Assembly (NCBI RefSeq): GCF_033473495.1
Contig: NC_088937.1
Span: 930,001-994,000, forward strand
Length of the DNA: 64,000 nucleotides
Reading direction: 5' to 3'
Source: Cercospora beticola
Lineage: Eukaryota; Ascomycota; Dothideomycetes; Mycosphaerellales; Mycosphaerellaceae
Shown here: piece by piece, positions 22,436 to 34,992 of the stretch
Layout: each line of letters starts with the position of its first letter
How positions within the stretch are numbered: the stretch's first letter is position 1
Program-made: the position numbers and the translations under genes
The notes under the pieces: generated by a model
What the model saw: only the letters and a program-made list of their open reading frames with translations
What the model was told of the DNA's origin: nothing
Database searches by the model: none

Positions 22436-24536
22436 CTTCTCTGACTGGGTCGTTGGAGTGCAAAAGGATCAGCGATGTGGGTTGGTTATTGTGTTTGTAG
22501 TGAATGTTGCTGGAGACACTTCCACTATTGTGTGTTTTGGCGGGAACGAAGGTAATCTGATCAGGCTACCTTTATATTCCTGCAGAACAGCGTAAGTCAC
22601 TTTTGCAAGGCTGTGGCACTTAAAGTTGGCCAGCCAGTCCAGTTAGCGCTGTGCATGCAACAATCTGCAGTTGCATTAGTCGAGTAGCCATCACAGTCAA
22701 AGGCCTAGATGCTCCGCTGAAGTCAGAGTGGAGAAACTGGGGCTGCCTGGTGCGGTGACTATACAGTGTCCGCCAAAAGCGCCGCCACCGGGCCGCCTCG
22801 AGTCTATGACCGGACGACTCGGGATGTTACGCCGCTGCTAAGAGTTTCCATGTGAGGAGAACAGCAAGGCTGCCCTTCCAGAGGCTGAGAGAAATCCCCA
22901 CTGACACATTCTTCGCGTTCTCGACCTTCTTTGCAAAGGTAGTTGTCGATGCTTTCCCGACTCATTCCCGGATCTGATTCAGCCACCTTGAGCTTCGGTA
23001 GCATCACGAGGACATGTAAGTTAGGATGTTGTTCAGAGCTCTGTAATGTTCGGGATCTGTTTCTGAGTCAGTTGGTGCCATTTCGCGTGTTGCAGTCTAC
23101 GATCCAAGCCTCTCCACGAGGCAACTCGTTGCCTTGCCGCCACGTGGCAAAGGTATCCTGGTTTGGACTGGAAGTGAGCGTTGAGACCACATATCTCGAT
23201 CGTAGGCGAGACCTAGTCGGCCGAAATGTGACAACTGCTGCATGAGCCTGCGACACTGGAAAGATCTAGCAGAATCTTCCGAGGCCGCGAGCATGTGTTG
23301 CTCACCAGTCGAGATCTTGCAAGCCTAGATGGAATGTGTTTCGCACAAGGCTGCGCTAACGAAACCTCATCGCAGCCTTGTTCTCGAAATAGCCAATACA
23401 GATTCCTCGCCAGCCATGGTACCGCGTCCGTGTGCAGCAAAGCAGCATCGTTGTGCATCTACCGCCCCTCGGTAAGAGATCTAAGCTATATCATCGCCAA
23501 AGCCGAAAATCCATCGTCTCCAGGAAGGCATACATGTCCGTCGGGACAGATTCAGGCAACTTTCCAAGGAAGGCTATGCTCGTGCATCCTGCGAGGCTAA
23601 TGCAGAGCCGCACGCCCAAGGCGATTCAATAGTTGTCGAGCGGAAGCATCAATACGAGAAGTCATGCGGCGGCTCTGCTGATCCAGCGCCAACACATCTC
23701 AAGCTCGACTTGAAGTGGCGAGCCCGGGATTCTGTCTTGAGTGTGCACAAGGCCTGGGGCAACGCGGAGGGCTGAATTGTCTCCTGCACGGTCGTGCTTT
23801 CCCTTGTTCTTTTTCTTCTTCGCTTCTTCGTGACCAGCTCCTGAGTCTCTTGCGGTTCCGTGCGGCCAGACAATCTGTAGGCTCTGATGCAACTAGGTAA
23901 TCATGTCGTGTGGACTGCTCATGGAAAGAAGGCACAATCGGGAGCCCAGAGGTAGGTCGGGTATTAGTCATCAAATGCCAAGGATGTATGGACTCCCTGC
24001 TACAAGATTATTGGAGGCGTCGATGGGAATTCATATTCAATGGGATGGACGTAGTGGGTTGCGATGAAGACACTTCCATATTCGATTTACTCAACTTTTG
24101 TGGCACCTAGCGACTAAGCACTAATATTACAGCCTGAAACATTCCATATCGCGCGCGTAAGATATCGAAACTCTGCGGCACCCATGTGCAAGCAACCTCG
24201 ATTACCTCCTTTTTGAAACAACGGAAAACATCGCCAGTACATTCAAAGGCTAAGATGCAAGCATGATGTGCAAGCCCGACCAGCAACGCCCGCTGTTAGG
24301 TAAAGAGCTGCCAATGATCGATGTATCAATGGTGACGGCATTGCTAGACAGCCTCGGATCAAAAAGCACAAGAGGGCCGAAAGATCCCCAAGGTAGCTTT
24401 GGTGTAGAAGCGAGCAGAACAAGCGAGCCAGTGTGGCAGCGTAGATGGACGATCGTATGGCAGCAAATCCTTGGTGTCAGGATCAGCCTTGGCGAAGGTT
24501 GTATGTCTCCGCAGATGTCAACAAATGTGAAAGAGC
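22436..24536. other. Gene-poor 2.1-kb stretch in the accessory patch
   Basis: Apart from the weak candidate at 22804-23458, only fragments are seen. One is a minus-strand stretch near 23490-23600 that reads coherently for about 25 codons (LGKLPESVPTDMYAFLETMD) without a supported splice to its neighbours. This may be a decayed gene. The right end is the 3' flank of the Pumilio gene. Confidence 0.35.
22804..23458 (-). CDS. Weak candidate multi-exon gene or remnant
   Basis: Low-confidence model. From the ATG at 23458 the frame runs to a GTGAGC donor after RLARSRL, and rejoins at AHAAVVTFRP. A WRQGNELPRGEAW block follows. A GTAGAC...TTACAG intron with a CTGAC branch leads into SSEQHPNLHVLVMLPKL and a Cys-containing tail ending at 22804. 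Phases are compatible, but no domain is recognised and the donor sites are mediocre. It could equally be a degenerate gene. Confidence 0.25.
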
Positions 24537-26757
24537 CTAGCGATAGCCTCCGTAAGATCCACGGCCGCCGAAGCCACGCTCACTCGGGAAAGGACGTGAC
24601 AAGTCATGGCCGAAGCTGCCTTGGCCGAAAGCTCCATTGCCGCGGCTCATGAGGAGACCAGCTGGCGGGCCAGGACGGGTGGTGACAGCTGGGTTGCAGC
24701 AGAGCATCGCAACACGTGAGCCGTACTTGGAGCCGCGAAGGGAGACCATGTGCTTGCGGATCTGAGCGGCAACGATCTCGCGGCGCTGTGGCTCGGCGCT
24801 GCTCAGAATGTACTGGATGAGGTAGTTGCCGAACTGGTCGCCAGCAATGTCGATGAGAGGCATACGTGGGCGATCCGGGCGAGCCTCGCAGATGCGGTCA
24901 AGGTAGCGGTCGAGGAACTCGTTGCCGCCAATCTTGAGACACTTCTCGACGACCTTCGAAGCGAATTGATCCATGCTGTATTCGCTGGCGAAGCGAATGA
25001 CGTGGTCGATAGCGCGAGTGCGGTCAGGAATGGCGCCGTGTTCGCAGATGTGCTGGATGCACCAGTTTCCAAATTGGCCATGAGCGACAACGTCAATGCT
25101 AGCCAGCACTTCGTTGATGCATGGACGCTTGTCTTCTTCCAGACAGTTCTCGAAGATGTTCTGGACCACGAGACTGCCGGTCTCGCCAAGAGCCACCTCG
25201 TGCCACATGCCACGTAGGGCTTCGTTGACATACTTCATGATCTGAGGTGGTGAGTCGCTCCAGCGGAGCTCGAAGAGCTTCTGCCAGACGTGACAGGCGT
25301 AGCGGTGGATCACTGTCTCGGGAATGCGGCGAAGGAGCTCGTGGACCATGATTGCCTTGTACTCCTCAGGAACGCAGTCGAAAGCCTTCTGAACGACGTG
25401 GCAGCCGAAAGCATCCATGCTGAGGTTGAGGGTATTGCCACGAATGGCCTGAGCGATCTGAATGACCTGCTCGGGCGTGCCGTGCTCGAAGCAGCGCTGA
25501 ACAAGGAAGTTGCCGAAGCGGTTGACCATGAGTGGGTAGGCCTGGTCGATGATGGCTTGGACGATCTCAAACTTTGCCTCAGATGTGCCGACTTTGAGCT
25601 TCTGCTGCAGGAAGATGGAAGCCTGCTGGTCATTGCTGCAGACGATCTTATCGACGATATACTTCCAGTTGCAGCTCATGTTGCGCTCAAGAAGGCGACG
25701 GTAGTTGAGCGGCTCTGTGGTGTTCAGATATGATGGGCCATGAGACTGCTGTCCGTTCCACTGACCGCGACCGACGCCGAATTCAGCCGCTGTTGGGGAG
25801 AGTCTCGTACCGATGGGTTGCGGGTGGGCGATGCCACCGGCGCTGGGGCCGTATTGCGGCTGTGAGTATGAGACCGGAGTGATGGAAGGCATGTAGCCAG
25901 CACGGTTATTGTAACCAGGCTGTTGGCGTGAAAACGCCTGCATTGGCATGCCGTCAAAGCTAATTGAAGTCAGTCAGATGTCACAACATGCCTCGCGTGA
26001 CAGTGGGAGACCTACGACTGGTGCTGCAAGCTGATGTTGCCATTCTCGAACGGAGTCGTAGCGCGACTGAAGTCAGTGGCCTGTGAAAGACCATTGACCG
26101 ACGGCAGCATGCTGTGGCCGGGGATGTTGGCAGCAAGATGCTGTGCGGTTGGGAACGGGGAGCCAATGGCCTCCTCCATTGTGTGCTGGGCCAGACGTGA
26201 CTGGGTGAGCTGTAGGTTCATCTGTGCCATACGCTCGTTGGCGAGATCAAGCTCGCGCTTCAGGCGGTAGACTTCGTTGTCAGCTTGCTCCTCGTCGGAG
26301 TTCTGGCCGGTTGGAGGCGTGTTGGAGTACGGGTCAGTATTGGTCGGCGAGGTGCTGCGGTTCTCGCTGTCCTCGACTTCGCGCTTCTGGCGGGAGTGCA
26401 TCTCCTGGCGGGCCTTGACCTTGGCCATGAGCTCTGCAACGACAGCAGGCGAGTCGTGGTGAGCCATGTTGAACTGCTGGCGAGTCCGATTAGTAATGGA
26501 GAAGATGGAGGAAGATCAGACGAAATAGAGTGCGCGCACCTGTGGAGGAGGACCCCTGTTCGCGAAGCGCGATGTTGTTAGTGGCAACGGCATCGCGCTG
26601 GCCGTGCGCTTCAAGGCGAACTACAGACAAACATTAGTTAAAGTTTGACGCGTGCGTGAAGGGTCGCGCGAACCTGCTCGGGGGTGTTGCGAGCGTTCTC
26701 GTCAAAGATGGTGAAGGATGCGGACATCTTCTTGGTGGGAGAACCGGTCCACTCCAT
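24537..26757 (-). CDS. Pumilio (PUF) RNA-binding protein with N-terminal coiled coil
   Basis: Four exons: 26757-26674, 26620-26540, 26473-26016 and 25959-24537. Introns are 53, 66 and 56 nt, with CTAAT or CTGAC branch sites; the product is 681 residues. The first two tiny exons encode MEWTGSPTKKMSASF... and a TASAMPLPL segment. All phases fit, so the start lies well upstream of the ATG at 26467 that a single-ORF call would pick. A Glu/Arg-rich coiled coil (VYRLKRELDLANERMAQMN) precedes a Pro/Gln/Tyr-rich linker. The PUM-HD follows, with repeats recognisable by NRFGNFLVQRCFEHG, DAFGCHVVQKAFD, YACHVWQKLFE, GQFGNWCIQHICEHG and GDQFGNYLIQYIL. The tail is Gly/Arg-rich (GFGGRGSYGGYR). Layout matches fungal PUF proteins of the meiotic-coiled-coil/Mpf1 type. 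PUF proteins bind UGUR-containing 3' UTRs and repress translation. Confidence 0.9.
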
Positions 26758-27415
26758 ACTGGTGTATTCGATGAAGTTCAAGGGACCACTGAAGTGTCGC
26801 GCGACAAGTGTTGACACGACTCGACGCTTTAGGAGCGTGAAGCTGCTGCGCGACCCCCTTAAGATGTCGAAGACTTGCGCGTGCGACGGGCGCGCAAGAG
26901 TGTTGTTGATTGATGTTGGCGGAAGCTGGAGCGGCTTCGTTGTCGATGCCGATGTTGATGTCGTTGTCGCACAGGTGGTGGTGACCGCGACGGGGGAGCT
27001 GCTCAAATAAGGAAGGCGACAGCTGCGTCGATGCCAAGAGCGCCACAGTTTGCTGGGGTGAATGCGCCTGCCTGGCCGAGAAGGAGCGCCGATAGCGTGT
27101 TGAGGCTCACAGGTCTGCGGTGTACTAAGATGGTTTCGGTGTCGGTGTTGAAGCAGAAGTGGAAGTGCAAGGGCGGCACGAGGGAGAACGTGGAGGAGGG
27201 CAAGGGGTTGATGTAGGGCTGCGGAAGGCACCAGGGACAATATCACCTATCGACAATGAGGCAACTGCGACCGCCACAATAGGACTCGAGTCTATTGTGC
27301 AGTCGCGATCAATCTAGCGCCCTCATTTCCCCGAATATGACGGGTCTGCCTGTCTACTCACTTTTGACACTGGCGAGCTTTCTGAGACTGGAGACGGTCT
27401 GCCATTGACCGTGAA
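26758..27415. other. Intergenic: Pumilio promoter / Zn2Cys6 3' region
   Basis: A minus-strand frame is open through much of this stretch but has no ATG until MEWTG at 26757. The upstream part is therefore taken as 5' UTR/promoter. Confidence 0.45.
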
Positions 27416-29634
27416 TCATGCTGCTTGCTTCCGCAGTCCCTCAGGAAGATCTGACTCATCCGGCGGGTGTCCCGTGCAAAAGGCAAGATCCATATGTACC
27501 ATGAGGCGCAAGAAGAGCTTCGGCCTTTGACATACCAGATTACTCCAGTCCAGCTTTATCCTCGTGTGGCCAGAAGTCGAATAGTCAACATCTTTAGAGC
27601 TCCGGCGCCAGTTTGACATGGCACTCATGAACTTCTCGTCATCTTGGGCATAACCAATCATGTTCATCAGAAGGTCAAAAACGAACTCGCTGCCTCGGAA
27701 GCGTTCTCGACAGCTCTCGAGTGTGCGCGTGAAGATATCCAGCTTCCGACTTTCTGTGGCCTCCAAATGCGTACCACGTACCGCAGCCAAATTGATCGCC
27801 TGAAGCAGTAGGGGAGGGCCCACCAACGGGACTATACTGACAGGTAACGAGTCCAGTAGTCGTGTTTGAATCAACTCTTTGATGCGTCGCATGATATCGG
27901 CGTTGGCATCTTCCAGTGCCTCTACGGACTCTTCAATAGTGTCTTCATCGATGAGTGATCTTGAAGCCGGTACCAGCTCGTGGATGAAGATGAGCTGACT
28001 TTGCAGCGCGAACACTGCCGACGCTTGGTATACGAAAAGCATGTTGGCGTAGATTGAGATCGCTTCATCGACATCGCTATCGTCCAGACTAATGGGGGAC
28101 GGGAAGATTTGCAGGGCACTCTCTTGCCACCGTCCTAATTCTGCAACGGCTCGGTGTAAGTTGTTGATACTTGAGACCAGAGAGCGCGAAGCAGCTTCCA
28201 GTCGATCGTCTAAGCTCTCATGATGGTACACTAGAAGACATCTATTAGCAAAGCGAAACACTCAGAGATGCTGGAGTTGCAGAGATAGGGACAGGCATGA
28301 CCAAAATCACCTCGCACTTACAAATACCGAGGGCTCCGCTCAGACCGGGCATCAGATGGCAAGTGAGGTTGACCAATTGCGCCAAACGAAGCTGAGTTTC
28401 GAGACTGTGCACGGGCGACACGCCTAGCTCTGAGTCGAAGTCAGCGGCAGAGAGTGCATATTCCTCCTTGAGTCGACCATGGGCATCCTCCCAAGTAGGA
28501 TCGATCTCGACTTGCAATTTTCTCCGCAAACCCAGAGACAGTATTCTGTCGCGGAAGACAATTCCCCACCAAAGCCGCTTCAGTAACTTTGCTCCTTGGT
28601 TGTCACTGGTCTGGTACCGATAATACGACTCTGCCCGAGCCATTCTCGCAAAGCGTATTGCATGAGCGAGCCAGGACGAGTTGATGCGCAGCTGCATAGT
28701 GCTGGTCTCGTAGGTCAGAAGAAGACAGCTTTGCGCGTTGGAGATTGGGTCTCGATCTGCCTCGAAGTCGAAGACCAATTTTGCTTTGCGATACGATGCA
28801 TTTCTCGCTTCGCGTCTGTTTTCGAAGCCCAAGGCGGACAGGAGACTGGCGTTCGCATACTATCGATTGTTAGAGGCAATGACAGACTTGGCAATTGGAG
28901 GAGCTCTTACACCGGATGCTGCGTATATCATAGCGCGGACGAGCAGCAAAGAAAATGTCCCCAGCACAAACTCATCTCCATGCCACCGAGACCAGAAAAG
29001 CTCTTGGGGCACAATGGGTAAATTCGGATGAACGAATTTGAAGTATAGCAACATGAGCTCCCGGAAGACTCCTTTCTGAGGCAAATCGAGGCAGCCCTGT
29101 TCGCGCAGGAAGGTAAGATCATCTTTGCAGAGGTGTGCGAAGGTGGCGAAGGCACCAGGATGTGGTGATGGTGGAGCATTGGCACTGAAGCTGTGGGAAG
29201 CTGCCAATGGCATACTTGAGCTATTGCCAGTGAATGTGAAGACATCGTCAAGATCAAGCATATGATTATAGTCGAAGGACTCCACTGTCATGGGACCAGT
29301 GCTGTCTCTGTCATCTGAAGGGCTTCGTGCAAATGGGCCCAGGACTTCCATGGCACCATGCGCAGGTGAAGCCTGAGCGACCGAGACTGGTGGGCTGCGT
29401 CTTCGGGCATGCTCGGATAATAGGGACTCTCGTCTACGGGTGATATGAGTACTGCTCAATCGCGAAACTATTCGGTTCGTACCTGTTCTTGCGCTTCCGC
29501 AGCACGCAGGAAGCGCGATAGGTTACGCAATTGCTGCATGGTGATCCAATGTCCTCGACATTGCAGCGTAGCTTGCGTACGTGGCAGTTCTCGCACACCT
29601 TGCGAGATCTCCTTTGCTTGGCCTTGCTGTCCAT
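27416..29634 (-). CDS. Zn2Cys6 transcription factor with fungal-specific TF domain
   Basis: Four exons: 29634-29483, 29433-28911, 28859-28322 and 28230-27416. Introns are 49, 51 and 91 nt and the product is 675 residues. The binuclear zinc cluster is at the extreme N terminus (CENCHVRKLRCNVEDIGSPC, then SNCVTYRASCVLRKRKNR). A basic linker and a low-complexity stretch follow. The middle homology region typical of fungal_trans proteins comes next (VFRELMLLYFKFVHPNLPIV, FWSRWHGDEFVLGTF, later RLWWGIVFRDRILSLGL). The RLWW-x-x-(F/Y)-x-R-(D/E) block is the family signature. No metabolic cluster adjoins it, so the regulated pathway cannot be guessed. It is divergent from the GTPase gene, with starts about 1 kb apart. 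Confidence 0.92.
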
Positions 29635-30659
29635 GGCCTAGACGGTGCAGTATGTGCCATCTTTACTGTTCTGCTGACTTCCGGCTGGAGAGCTGGCAAG
29701 CCGAGGGCCCCTCACGGCGAGTGGCCACATTTGTGTGAGATCCGCCACAGATCTCAGAGCCTCCTATTCCTGAGCTTCAGATGCAGCAGGGTGGTGATAC
29801 CGCCGGACTGCAAGGGTGCCAGCTAGGTCCCGCACGCGACACCTGTGAGGAATTCATGTTGTTCGTGTCTCGCCAGCTCAGCAAATTTGTCGTCCTGATT
29901 TCGTTGCGCGGCACTTTCCAGTCCGCAGGAGTTGCCGTGAGCACGCACCCGCCAAGCGAGCAACTGACTTCACGCGTTGACGCGTCGTTGACTGAACTTC
30001 AAACTATCACCATTTCTCACTGTTCTTGCCTAATGCATCTCTTCTGTATCTTGGCTATTGCTATTTCGATATCGCATGCAGATGCATCCCGAGTACACCA
30101 GATGCAGCTGTCACCGAGCAAGAGGAGAGTCCAGACGTAGCAGAGTACCCACCGCGGGACAACATGCGATGGGATGGACCAGAGTCGCCCATGGTATCTG
30201 TGCTACATACCAGAACCGGAGAGTGATTTCGAGGACGACTCGCATAATGCATGATCAACCTTGCAACCACAATTGCGTCTTAGAATCAGTGCTACTACGC
30301 TGGGCACTATTACTGCGATGTCAGCCAGATCTTCCCCAGGCCTTGCAGTTGTGCCTGCAAGATTCAGCGAGTGTAAAAGTGTCGCCTCCCACTCACTCCT
30401 CGCATCTATTCACATCACAGTGCATGCCCATGTCCATGCTCAGGTAATTGTGATCACATTGAACTCCTTCAACATTTTCACGCTGAGCAAACTGCCTCAC
30501 TTTCCACGGCACAAATTGGAACTCATTCTTCCATTGTGCATCCAAGCACTCTCTCACCACATCCTTCCACACTTTCAACAACATTGACTTCTACCCCATT
30601 CCGACCCATCCCTACCTTACTTACTTAAGCAGATACCACATCACTGCGGCGCCGCTGCC
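29635..30659. promoter_or_regulatory. Divergent promoter, Zn2Cys6 factor / GTPase
   Basis: About 1 kb between two divergent starts. The part nearest the GTPase is CT/CA-rich (30540-30640), as is usual for fungal 5' UTRs. No gene is supported. Confidence 0.4.
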
Positions 30660-33600
30660 ATGGCTTCAGTGGCCGCTTCGCCATCGCCTTACGATGCCCT
30701 GGGCAAGCGTAAACGTTCTCAAAGTGTCGAGTCTTGCGGCACTGACGACGACAAAAGCGGATCGCCGCTTCCCGAAGGCGCTAATAAGCACGACAGCAAC
30801 AGCGACACAGACTCGGAACAAGAAGCTTCCGAAGGCGACAACGCCGACGATGAGAACTTGTTCGTTGACGATAACGAACATTTCGACGAGAATGACATGT
30901 CCTTAGAGGATGAGCTCGATCCAGATGCGATCTATTGTGAAGCAAAGGAAGCATACCCCAAGCTGCCTGCCTATGATCCAGTCTTTTCGGAAATCGAAAA
31001 TGGACTCACAGGCATCGTTGAGCACATTATCGACCTCGTGGGACGCTTTCCCTGCAAGAGCACTTACGTGAAAAACTTCCGAGCCAAAGCAGAAGAGCTG
31101 CGGGCGGTTCCACGACCCCAGCCGATGCGGATAGCTCTGCTTGGTGATACGGGAGCTGGTATGCTTGTCCGGACACCAAGTGCCTCGGCGTTGCTGACAG
31201 TCACAGGGAAAAGCTCACTTCTGAATTCAATCGTGGATGTGCCGAACATCGCCAAAGCCGTATGTCTCATGGTTCAAGACAAGCTGCCACGTAATCCCAT
31301 AAACTAACGAATCCTACGCAGATATCTTCTGGCGAAAGTTGTACGGCGACTGCTATGGAGTACTGCAGCTCTATCGATGGACAGCGCGAGGATTTCGCAG
31401 CTGAGATCACGTACTACGACGAGGAGACAGCCAAGGCATTGCTCCGAGAACACCTTGCACATTATAGACATAACGCGGAGGTCCAGGCCGACTGGGATGA
31501 CGACACACGGCAGCTCTACAAGCGTCGTGCAGACACGGCAGTGAAGACTCTTCACGCCCTCTTCTGTGACAAAGAAGAAATGTCATCTCTACAAAGCGCA
31601 GAAGAAATGCTCGGTCAGTCTATCGCGGATTCCGGTAAGGTTGCTCGAAAGCTGCAGAAGTGGTGCAAGGAGCTGTTCGTGCAGATGGACTTGAACACTA
31701 TGCGGACGGTCCGCCGAGAGACAAGCTCAGCACGAGCGTTTCGAGAAGCAGTTGACCCCCTTCTCCAGGCCACATCTTGTCCAACTCAGCCAAACCTGTG
31801 GCCTCTAGTCATGTTTGTGCGAGTTGGAATCCGGAGGTCTCGGGTTTTAAAATATGCTTCGATTGCAGATCTACCGGGTATGTTCGCATTACTCATTCGC
31901 CGTACGTTTCGATTGCTGACTATGCGCCTAGGCATCAGCGACACCAACGCAGTCAAGGTCAATGCTGCAAATGCTTATATCCGCCAATGCGATGGCCTGT
32001 GGATAGTAGCCCCCATCGGACGTGCTGTGAACAGTACTACCGTGGATAGCCTGTACGCCAAGTACGGAGAACGCTTTCAGGACAACATTGCTATTATCTG
32101 CACCCGGGCCGAGGACGAGATCAATTCAAACCTTGCAGAACATTTCGAAAACGAGAAGCGAACCACTGCTGCTTACGACAAGTCTGCGCAAAAGTGCCGG
32201 GATCTGCAGTCTCAATTGAGCAAGGCAAAGCGCGGGCTGCAAGGGAGGGAACGAGGAGCACCCACGAAGGAGCGTAAGCAGAAGATCCGAGCAGTCCAGA
32301 AAGCGATCAAGAACATTGAGAAACAGAAAGACAAGGCCGACCAGGACAGACTTTGCAATCTCGTGGAAGTTCGAAACAGATTCGTCAGTTCAGGTCTGGA
32401 ACGTGAGCTGAAAGGTCACCTGCCGCAGGGCAAGAAGCCGACGATCTTTTGTGTTTCGAACGCACACTACAGCTCGTTCAAGGGTGTGGCAGAGACGGCA
32501 ACAAAGTTTCAGCTCTCGGCCAAACAAACGGGCATACCAGCCCTTCGAAAACATGTTCTCGCACTGGCAGCGCCGGCGCTTCTCACAGCGCTGGAAGACT
32601 ATGTCCAACATCATTTCCTAGTATTCCTGAAAGGCGTACAGCTTTGGGTAATCCGGAAGAATGTCCAAGGCGCCGAGGCTCTGCTGGATCTTGTGAGGCA
32701 GCCGCAAAAGTCGCTGCCGACCAGATTCAACGTATATCGGAAAGAATGTCACGATCTCGTGGCAGGCAAGCTGCTAACCCAGTCTACTGATAAAATCGAA
32801 GGGTTCGTCTCGGAAGCAGGCACCAAATGGACTGAGAAGATCCATCGATTCCACTGGAGCACTTTAAGGGCTTTCATCAGGAACTCAGGCAGCCACTCGA
32901 CCTCAACCTGCCCCAGAACATCGTGGAACATGGAGTTCTGGGGCAAAGCGCCTTTCTCACTCATCACTGGCTGGAACAATATCAAGAAGCTTCAATCGAA
33001 GGCGATCACGAAGCAGGTCGATTCGATCGTGGAAGAGCTGAGTTCGATGGAACCAGCACTAAGGAGTCAACCGGCTGTCACCAATCTGGAAATGGACAGC
33101 TTCTACGAACTGCTCAAAGGCCACATCGCCGGTGTCAAGAACGCACGCAGAGATCATCAAGCGGTTTTCGGAAAGGAGCTTGAGTAAGTTGATACCAGCA
33201 GCAATGGAGTCACTGAGCTAACGTTACCAGAAATATCAGAATGGACGCTTCGGGATCCGAAAGCCCGACTCACCACTTTGTCATTGCGATGCAGCCTGTC
33301 TACACGCAACTGAAGGCAGATAAAGGTATGTGCACTCTTCACTTCAAAAAGCGTATTCACTAACAGTGTCCTAGGCAACGGTTACGTGAAGCGTCAGGAA
33401 AAAGTCATGTATGACTACCTGACGCAGAAGGGCGAAGCATGTCCTTTCGACGTTGCTTTCGAAGCGATCGCTTCCGCTATCGAGAGCCAGATGGAGCAGC
33501 TCAGTGAGCAGCTCGAGAAGCAGATTTCAACGATACTTGAGGAGATCTGGGCTCATTTCGACGGCATGATCGATCCGGACGAGCAAGACCCAGGCGAACA

Positions 33601-33733
33601 GCCACTGCGCGACGAGCTCAGGGGTTTCCTTGAGCAAGCAGTCCCAGCTTTCGAGGCGTTTCGAGAAGGACTAAGCAGAATCAATCAGAAGAAGAAGACG
33701 AGCGTGAAGACCGAGGAGGTCGATGAGGAGTAG
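30660..33733 (+). CDS. Large GTPase, nuclear SLIP-GC-like (dynamin superfamily)
   Basis: Six exons: 30660-31158, 31207-31259, 31322-31877, 31932-33183, 33231-33325 and 33375-33733. Introns are 48, 62, 54, 47 and 49 nt, mostly with CTAAC or CTGAC branches. The product is 937 residues. The N terminus has a basic nuclear-signal-like GKRKRSQS and an acidic region of about 60 residues. Splicing creates the G1 loop LGDTGAGKSSLLNSI. G3 is IADLPGISDTN, and a G4-like region is IICTRAEDEI. Between them WPLVMFVRVGIRRS matches fungal proteins annotated as nuclear GTPase SLIP-GC. A long coiled-coil/helical half follows (SQLSKAKRGLQG, QKAIKNIEKQKDKADQDRL). The tail is Lys/Glu-rich. The animal namesake is a germinal-centre nuclear GTPase; the role in fungi is unknown. 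The frame stays open through introns 1 and 3. Confidence 0.88.
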
Positions 33734-34759
33734 TGTGACATGCAGTGGATACCCGGGCATTCGTTGACTTTGTGTGCACGGGGGAAGAGCAGCATTGTTT
33801 ATGTGAGAGGTCTTTCATCAGCCTCAGTGCAGTCAGTAGCAATACAATTCAAGCAATATCAACAGCTCTTGTCCCAGAGTCGAAACATCTTCCGGAGCTG
33901 AGTGATGCGGCCTCGGAACTTGTATTCAACTCGTATCAACGGGCACCGAAGTCAGTGGGCGGGCATAGGTCGCACAAGTGCGGTTGAGCAACAATAATGC
34001 GCCACGTTTTGATATTGGAGCGAAAACATGACAAGATGCAAGGACAGCCTGGAGAGGAGACGTAGTCGGCCTTGCTTGCAAATCATTGTTTGCGAGCACG
34101 AGGTACTTCTGGAACCATCAATGGTCTTGGAGACATTGCAAATTCTTCACTCAGAATCACATCTTGAAGTTCGAGAGCCAGACTCCTCAAATAATAGTCT
34201 AACCGGTTTTGGCAAACGACCTTACTTCTTCTGGCCAAGGCACAGCATCCATGCTTCGCCCTTCTTTTTGTCCAACTTCCCCCATGCTTTTCGCATTGAA
34301 GAGCTGACTGGCTGCTCTGTGCGAGGAGGCGGCAGGCTGCGTCTACGATGTGTCGTGGAGTTTCACCCTATCATCGCACAAGCAGATTCCATTGGTCATG
34401 GCCAGGCGATGGAGGACGTGTTGTCATCTGCTGCTCAGCGTCGGGGAATGGCCGGCAAAAGGTCCGAGGGGCTCCCGCGTCCGTCTCCCCGCCGACTGCG
34501 GTGAGAAGAGGAAGATTGATCGTTCAAGAACAACGACAAGCAGCAGCAGCAGGCAATGATGCAGTTCAGAGTAGCCAAGGCAGAATCTGGGGACACTAGG
34601 CGAGGTTATGTCTCGCAAGGCCGGGAGTGTTAGGGATCATGAGGGCGGATGCGGGCAGTCACGGATGACTGCAATGGAGGTCTGGGGCACGCCGCAGCGG
34701 ATGAGGGCCACGGCTGAGGGCGCGGATCTCCGTCGTCGGCGCATCTGGCGTTCATGCGG

Positions 34760-34768
34760 TATATATAA
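34760..34768 (+). promoter_or_regulatory. TATA-like box of GAPDH
   Basis: The sequence TATATATAA lies about 325 bp upstream of the ATG. With the putative leader intron removed, the mature leader would be about 230-240 nt from a start ~30 bp downstream of the box. Confidence 0.55.
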
Positions 34769-34992
34769 CACTCGTCCAGGGCGCGCGGTCGAGTGCCAGC
34801 ATTATCGTCGTCAGCCGCAAAGAGCGTTTGTGATAGTAAGTACCTCCGCCAAGAGCGCATCGTCACAGCTCGGTCGACCGTGTTCAGTCTTGTCTGGCCC
34901 GAGCTTACTCTGCCCCACCAAACAGCCCACGTCCCTCGTCCATATATTTTCTCCCCAACTCAACCACTCACCACTGCTTCAACCAAACACTG

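Noticed and set aside
24750..25733. Two long plus-strand frames (155 and 147 codons)
   Set aside because: They are antisense to the Pumilio repeats; the repeated Val/Ala/Asp patterns reflect the PUF repeats read backwards.
26758..27246. Upstream extension of the Pumilio frame
   Set aside because: There is no ATG before 26757 and the composition becomes low-complexity; treated as 5' UTR.
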